The translations under genes were made by a program, and so were the position numbers. Below are positions 58,331 to 64,000 of a stretch of 64,000 nucleotides of DNA, piece after piece. Position 1 is the stretch's first letter, and every line of letters begins with the position of its first letter. Under the pieces are notes generated by a model. The model was not told where the DNA came from, did not search any database, and worked only from the letters and a program-made list of their open reading frames with translations. This stretch comes from Theropithecus gelada (taxonomy: Eukaryota; Chordata; Mammalia; Primates; Cercopithecidae), in assembly GCF_003255815.1 (NCBI RefSeq), contig NC_037670.1, positions 62,078,031 to 62,142,030 of the forward strand, in the 5' to 3' direction.

Positions 58331-58885
58331 ATGTTTACTTCTAATATTTTCACAAACCTAAGACCATACTTTTTGTTCCACACTGAGAATTGATCATCGG
58401 TGAATATTTCCACTACTCTCTAAGAAACATAATAATCTTATCACACTTTTCCCTCTTCCCACCCCACTTAGCTTGGAAGTATTGCTGAAATTGTCTACAA
58501 TTTTAGTGCTCACATTTTCCTACATTATGCCTTTTTCCTCCTAAGAACAATTTCTTAATAATTTTTCATCAGTCAGTGTCATGTGTTGTCAAATACAGAC
58601 ACATACTACTCTGGCTAGCCTAAGCCTAAACTCCCAGGGAGCTCCCATTGCATTCGGGAAAGCTGGAGAATAAGGTTTGGGGTTTCCCTCACTTCCAAAC
58701 ATAATTTCCTAACTGCTGTTCCGTCCACAGTCAAATCCTCATCAGGAGAACCTGACTGGCCAATCCCCTGTCACGTGACCATACCCTGGCTGGCATTCTA
58801 GGATTTTTCCTACATTAGATGATGGGGAAGATGTGAGTGTAGATGGGACCTCTTCTCCAGTCCCACTGAGAAGGGGAGGTCCCAC
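58331..58885. other. Unassigned DNA
   Basis: No gene or named repeat. 58740-58800 faintly resembles an old LTR. Confidence 0.4.
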
Positions 58886-59110
58886 TGCCCTCCCCAAGGT
58901 CATCCAGGTGGCCCACACCCCAGCTCAGCCACTCTTATCCCATCCCCCTGCGTTGTGTTCTTTGTAGAACTCATCACCCCTGAAATGCCTCATGGGTCTG
59001 TTTGTTGATTGTCTCTCTTCCTCTGTGAGGAACAGGAGACTGTTGGCTCATTGTTGTCTTCCTGGTGCCTGACCCAGAATAAGCACACAATGGTAGCTGC
59101 TGAATAAATC
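58886..59110 (+). mobile_element. L2 LINE 3' end
   Basis: 'gtctgtttgttgattgtctc', 'gtcttcctggtgcctgaccc' and 'gctgctgaataaatcag' fit the L2 3' end in sense orientation. Confidence 0.6.
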
Positions 59111-60350
59111 AGAGCAGGCAAACCAACAGCTAATCAGCACCCTCACCTGCCAGTCACCTGGCCAAGCATCTAGATCCACCTATGGCCCATTTAAACACCA
59201 TCGACATCCTTGCTCTGCAGAAGGGGAGGCTGAACTTTGCAGAAGCCAGGTGTATGGAACAGCCCCCAAGGCTCAGCCTCTCCTCTATTGCACCAGATAT
59301 GCCCTGTGCAGAGGAGGCTTGAACATCATCTCTCTGCTTTCCTGGTGGAGGCACCAGGACCCAGAACCATGCATTCTTATCTGTGAATGAAGAGAGGAAA
59401 TAGGGCGGGGAGGTGGAGGGCCCCTGGCATCGTGGTCAGCACATCTCTCTGAGGCCTGACACTGCTAGGCTTCACAGTAAGTCCAGAAAGAAAAATGTGG
59501 CGGGCCCATAACTAAAGTCAAAGCAAAAAGGCCCAGACTCTAGGTGCAGCAGAGCCAGAAGGCACAGCCACGTGCCTCCCTCTCTCTGTCCCCTACTTGA
59601 AGACAGGGAGCTGCAGTCCCCATAATTCAAATCTTCCCCTTGCGTGTGCCAGAGTTCACAGCTGCAAAACACGTGCCCACATTCTTGACTCCAAAGATAA
59701 AATAACAGCCGAACATTTTGTGTCTTTGCTATTTCAAAGGCCCCAAGTGCCTTGAAGGCCTCTCTTTGTCAGGAGAGGAAGCAGGCATCCCTGAACTAGT
59801 TACTGATCTGGAGGCATGCCGTCCATAAAACAACAAGAGGAGAGAGGCCAAATAATCCTGAAATAAGGAGGAGTGGGGATTGGTAGGAATCTGCAGGTTT
59901 CCCAAAGACAAAACTCCTCAACACAGAGCCCCACTGAAGCCAGCCAGGAGCACAGGGGCTCCAATCCCCTCCCAGTCACGCACCCCCATGAAAGCACCCT
60001 TCAGCGTCTAGGGTACCTAATGAGACCTCTCTTGCTAACTGCTGCTACTAACCCCCACCTGTCTGCCATTGGACTTCCTCTGTGCACCCACCTGCTCCTG
60101 ACCAAATTTACACTTCCACACGGAAGAGAGAGGGGTCTCAGAGAGCCTAGAAATGTGATTGCTCTCTCTCTGCAAACCTCACATGTAGAAATAGAAATGA
60201 GGCAGGACCAAAAGATGGAGAGATCTGGAACTCCCACTCAGCCATCCTTACTGTGCCACTCCCTGGGACCAAATTCTGCAGCAAATCTAAATTGATCGGG
60301 GGAAAATTCAGGGGGATTTTAAAAAATGTTTTCTTTAAAAAGGGCAAGTT
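59111..60350. other. Single-copy DNA
   Basis: 1.2 kb without a named repeat. A 140-residue frame at 59873-60295 has no recognisable domain and no flanking exon signals I trust. Confidence 0.5.
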
Positions 60351-60655
60351 GACCGGGCATGGTGGCTCACACCTGTAATCGCAGCACTTTGGGAGGCTGA
60401 GGCGGGCGAATCACGAGGTCAGGAGATCAAGACCATCCTAGCTAACACGGTGAAACCCTGTCTCTACTAAAAATACAAAAAGAAAAAAAAAAAAAAATTA
60501 GCCGGGTGTGGTGGCGGGCACCTGTAGTCCCAGCTACTTGGGAGGCTGAGGCAGAAGAATGGAGTGAACCTAGGAGGCAGAGCTTGCAGTGAGCCAAGAT
60601 CATGCCACTGCACTCCAGCCTGGGTGACAGAGTGAGACTCTGTGTCAAAAAAAAA
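60351..60655 (+). mobile_element. AluY-like SINE, full length
   Basis: 'gaccgggcatggtggctcac' to an A-tail, with 'gaggtcaggagatcaagacc' and an expanded A-run in the linker (60476-60498). Flanks 'agggcaagtt' and 'aagacaagtt'. Confidence 0.96.
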
Positions 60656-60821
60656 AAGACAAGTTTACCAAGTATTATTAGATAGATTCCTGAATAATGG
60701 TATGATTTACATGCAATTTTTTTGCTAATATATTCTATAAAATGGACAATATGTATGAGACATTTTTGGGTCAAGAGCCTCCTTGAACTGTCCTGGGACT
60801 CTACCCATTGTTTTCTTTTTT

Positions 60822-61126
60822 TTCTATTTCTTTTTTTTTTTTTTTTTGAGATGGAGTCTCGCTCTGTTGCCAGGTTGGAGTGCAGTGGCACAATCTCAGC
60901 TCACTGCAACCTCCACCTCCCAGCTTCCAGTTATTTTCCTGCCTCAGCCTCCTGAGTAGCTGGAACTACAGGTACGTGCCACCACACCCAATTAATTTTT
61001 GTATTTTTAGTAGAGATGGGATTTCACCATGCTGACCAGGATGGTCTCAATCTCTTGACCTCATGATCCGCCTACCTTGGCTTCCCAAAGTGCTGGGATT
61101 ACAGGCGTGAGCCACCATGCCTGGCC
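60822..61126 (-). mobile_element. Alu SINE, full length
   Basis: T-run, 'gagatggagtctcgctctgt' to 'catgcctggcc'. It lies 166 bases from the oppositely oriented Alu at 60351-60655. Confidence 0.96.
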
Positions 61127-62840
61127 TCCTCCCATTCTTAATTCTGCCTTCACTCTCTCAGGGTTTCTATCAAAGAGCACAGGTTGGCAGCTCTTTTCCC
61201 TGAAGGCTCCTGGGCCAGCTCACCTCACTCCAAAACTGCTAAACAAGGGCTCTCCTTGGCCTTGACCACATCTAGAGTCAGACGTGGCTCAGTGCTGCTC
61301 CACAGCTGCTAGCCTCCAGCTGACATGTCCCCACTCAGAGTCGAATTTCAATTCTGTGGTCGTGGAAAACAGCTGGTCTGCAGGACTCAGCAGACTGGCA
61401 GCTGGGGGAACTATTTTCAATTGCACATAGCACTAATGCCTTAAAACACCTAATTCTTATGATATGAACAAATGAGCACTCCAAGAGATGAGATGACACC
61501 ACGCCCTCACATCCCTGGGACAGTGCCCGGCCAACCTCGGTCAGGCAGGGGCGCCGCCGAGGTGGGGCCATGGCTGGAAATAGAGTTTCAAATTATGGTG
61601 GGCACTGCTATAAAAGGGGATAAAGACAGGGCTTGTTCTTATAAATATTGAAGCTCAAAGAAGAGTTTTATAAAAATTAAAACTTACCTTATCTTTTAAA
61701 ATAACTAATTTGTGTTTTATTCTAAAACACATAGTAGGATAAAAATACAAATCAGTAAAGAGAGAGACTAGAACAAAGCCCAGCCCTGAAACCTTCCAGT
61801 CACCTCTAAATCCCAGCAGGCAACAGGCAGATGCAGCTTTTAAAAACCACAACCTTTGGGATTTTAATTATATCCAATAGAATATGCTGAACCATCTTCA
61901 ACATCCTTCATTATTTATAATAGCAAAAAAAAAAAAAAAAAAAAGCATTCAAAATCAAATTGCACCCTGACATTCTGTAATTTGTACTTGCATCTATCTC
62001 CGAAGTGGATTTATATTAACAATCACTACCAAACCCTGGCCTGAGCTGTGCCATGAATCTTAAGGCAAATGTGATGGAATGCCTGTATTATCAAAACCTG
62101 GCTTTGAAGCCTACAATTGAATGTGAACTAGAAACTTTTGGCAGTTGTTAGAGACAAGATGCATAAAATCAGATATTCCTGTCAAACCGTGATAATGCTC
62201 CCTAATAATTAAAAAAGGAGATGAGAACGCCTAAATTTTCAGGTTACTGAGTATGTATGAGAGGATGAAGACAGCATCAAAATTAAAGCGGCTACATGTA
62301 GCAGGGAAATGTCTAATTACACCCTTGCTATCTAGCACATTGGAAAAGCCTCTGAACCCAAGCATTTTTAATCTTTAAACAATGGTAGAGAAGGCTTTTT
62401 GCCAGAGCTAAAGTAAGGTGGCCACTGAGCCCGGGCCCCAGGTATCCCTGAAAACCCTGGGCTTCATCTGCTCACGTTAGCCACAAGTAGATGGACAAGA
62501 AGGGCCTGTGTCCCTGCCCTGTCCACCACCGCAACCTGAAGGTGAGGACATGCTCATTCCAGTTTGTCATGGGGCTCAGTGTTGACATATGGTAAGTGAA
62601 AAGATGAGCATAAGGGTTGGATGAAAGTCTGGGACGTGAGGTTTTAGACCCACTTAGATCACTGTTGAGTACAGGGATCTACCACAAGTCATCACTGAAA
62701 CACTGATGTGTGGCCTCACTGATATGAAATGGAAAGCTGGAGCTGTGAGATACTGGAAGTTGCCAGGGTTGCTTCCAGCTTCACCATTCATGTTGAACAA
62801 CTACCTGCAATGGCCTATACCAGCTGACAGCACACGGGAT
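61127..62840. other. Single-copy DNA
   Basis: No named repeat in 1.7 kb apart from a 20-base A-run (61925-61944). 61500-61625 is GC-rich and followed by a TATA-like sequence (see findings). No exon called. Confidence 0.5.
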
Positions 62841-62842
62841 GT

Positions 62843-63025
62843 AGGCACTGTTCTCAACCCTTAGACACTTATTTGGTACTCATAGCACACAAACAGATAG
62901 ATACTCTGATGATCCCCCTTTTATACATGAGGAAACAAAGCACAGAGGGTTTAAGTAATTTACCCAAGTTACACAGCTACTAAATAACACTGCTAAAAAT
63001 TTGAGCCAGCAGCCTGTGCACTTAG
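62843..63025 (-). mobile_element. MIR SINE
   Basis: 'taggcactgttctcaaccct', 'ttttatacatgaggaaacaa' and 'taatttacccaagttacaca' match antisense MIR over most of its length. Confidence 0.85.
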
Positions 63026-63059
63026 TGACGGCACCTTACTGCAAGTTTGCTGCTTCAGC

Positions 63060-63610
63060 AATCATTCAGGGGTGAAATAGTCACTGAGCATCCGGCATGT
63101 GCAATGTACTCTGTAAGGCCCTGGTTACACTAGTGAACAAAACACACATATTCTTTCCCTCATGGAGCTTCCAGTCTAGCAAATGTGTGACATTAAACCT
63201 GGCAGTGGCAAAAATTAATGAATAAATACAGTTAGAAGGCAAAAGCTCCTTAAGGGAATCTTATGGCCAGGACTGAGTTTTTGAAAAAGATTTCTTGAAC
63301 AAGTGACACATCAGGTGAAAACTGACCCTTGATAGGCAGGTAGAGAAGTATAGGAGGGATGTTCTAGACACAGGAGAAGCACTTGAGAGACACTGAAGTG
63401 GGAGGCTTTAATGCCTCTGAAGCCTCCATGAGATAGCTGTAATGACCAAAGAGCAATCGATAGCGAGAAGGTGGCCCTTTGAACAAATTTCAGACTGCTT
63501 TTTTGTAGAAGTGGGAATGTTCACGACATGCAGGACCCTGCGGGCCATGTCTTAATCTCAAGAACAAAGAAGAAAACCGTAGGAGGGCTCTGAACAAGGG
63601 TGCCAACCAT
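63060..63610 (-). mobile_element. L2 LINE 3' part
   Basis: Left end 'gagcatccggcatgtgcaat' and 'ctcatggagcttccagtcta' is the L2 tail in antisense. It continues into 'ccctgcgggccatgtcttaa' and 'aggagggctctgaacaaggg', the antisense L2 ORF text. Confidence 0.6.
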
Positions 63611-64000
63611 GAAACATGAAAGAGTTTGAGACCCTAGAAATCTGCACAACGTTCCCATTATTTTGCAGATGAGAAAACTGAGGATTCCAGAAGATATGGG
63701 TAACTCCATGGCAATTCTCATTCCGCTGGTCAAGAGTTACCTGGATCTCCCTTCAACACTGGCAGTGGATACTGGTCATTTGCCTCCCCAGCATGTCTTC
63801 CCTTTTAATCATAATATTTTAATTTTAATTTTGAGTTCTTCTGCTCCACTTCAATCCCCACACTCTAGAAAGTCCACACCAGGAGTGCGGCATGTGACCA
63901 ACCCTAAGTTAATCAAAACATTGAAGTCCTGTAGCATGGTGATGGCTTTAGAGATAAGTCCACTACCTGAGCCTACACAATCAGAATGAACCTTAGAATT
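63611..64000. other. Unassigned DNA with a MIR scrap
   Basis: 63648-63690 ('attttgcagatgagaaaact') is an antisense MIR core. The remainder has no gene; the frame at 63663-63989 has no domain and starts inside the MIR. Confidence 0.45.

Noticed and set aside
60442..60891. A 149-residue minus-strand frame
   Set aside because: It is made of Alu sequence from the inverted Alu pair.
1..64000. A novel multi-gene system anywhere in the window
   Set aside because: No intact coding gene was found. Everything recognisable is transposon-derived or unassigned non-coding DNA.

Overview
This is vertebrate, specifically catarrhine primate, DNA. It holds at least fifteen Alu elements or arms, LINE-1 pieces of several ages, ERV-L/MaLR and class I retroviral LTRs, and ancient L2, MIR, MER5 and MER2 repeats. 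One young AluY (29116-29417) has a base combination I associate with Old World monkey Alus rather than human ones. A clean gammaretrovirus-type solo LTR (36270-36790) fits that picture. My best guess is macaque, baboon or a relative, from intergenic or deep intronic DNA. No protein-coding exon, RNA gene, CpG-island promoter, CRISPR array or prokaryotic-style gene cluster could be supported. The open frames are short and fall in repeats or low-complexity DNA.

Layout, left to right. 1-6180: broken L1 pieces, one ERV-L-type LTR, one Alu, then mostly single-copy DNA. 6180-14155: an Alu followed by one old, nearly full-length L1 on the minus strand, split by an MLT2-type LTR, a younger L1 3' end, a class I-like LTR carrying a MER2/Tigger copy, and an Alu. 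14155-22240: single-copy DNA with a solo LTR (14693-15327, ATAA duplications), MIRs, a MER5-type element, an MLT2-type LTR carrying an Alu arm, and two L1 3' ends. 22240-31200: an L1MB-type 3' end split by an LTR and an Alu, MaLR LTRs, L2, three full Alus and an Alu arm. 31200-36800: a near-perfect 55-bp inverted repeat, an unassigned AT-rich block of about 4 kb that may be degraded retroviral interior, an old LTR, then the young solo LTR. 36800-49300: the most single-copy part, with L2, MIR, MER5, MLT1, MST/THE1-like copies and a GGAT microsatellite. 49300-56060: two L1 5' halves head to head, the first with a tandemly repeated 5' untranslated region and a THE1 insertion. 56060-64000: old LTR, hAT, L1 and L2 remnants, an inverted Alu pair, and single-copy DNA.

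There are no genes here that work together. What the window records is a history of insertions, in which target-site duplications and nesting give the order of events. I did not find a previously undescribed biological system. The observations most worth a second look are the recent-looking inverted duplication at 31277-31475, the solo LTR with triplicated enhancer-like motif, the monomeric L1 5' region, and the unassigned block at 31480-35775. Repeat family names come from recalled consensus sequences, not from a database search.
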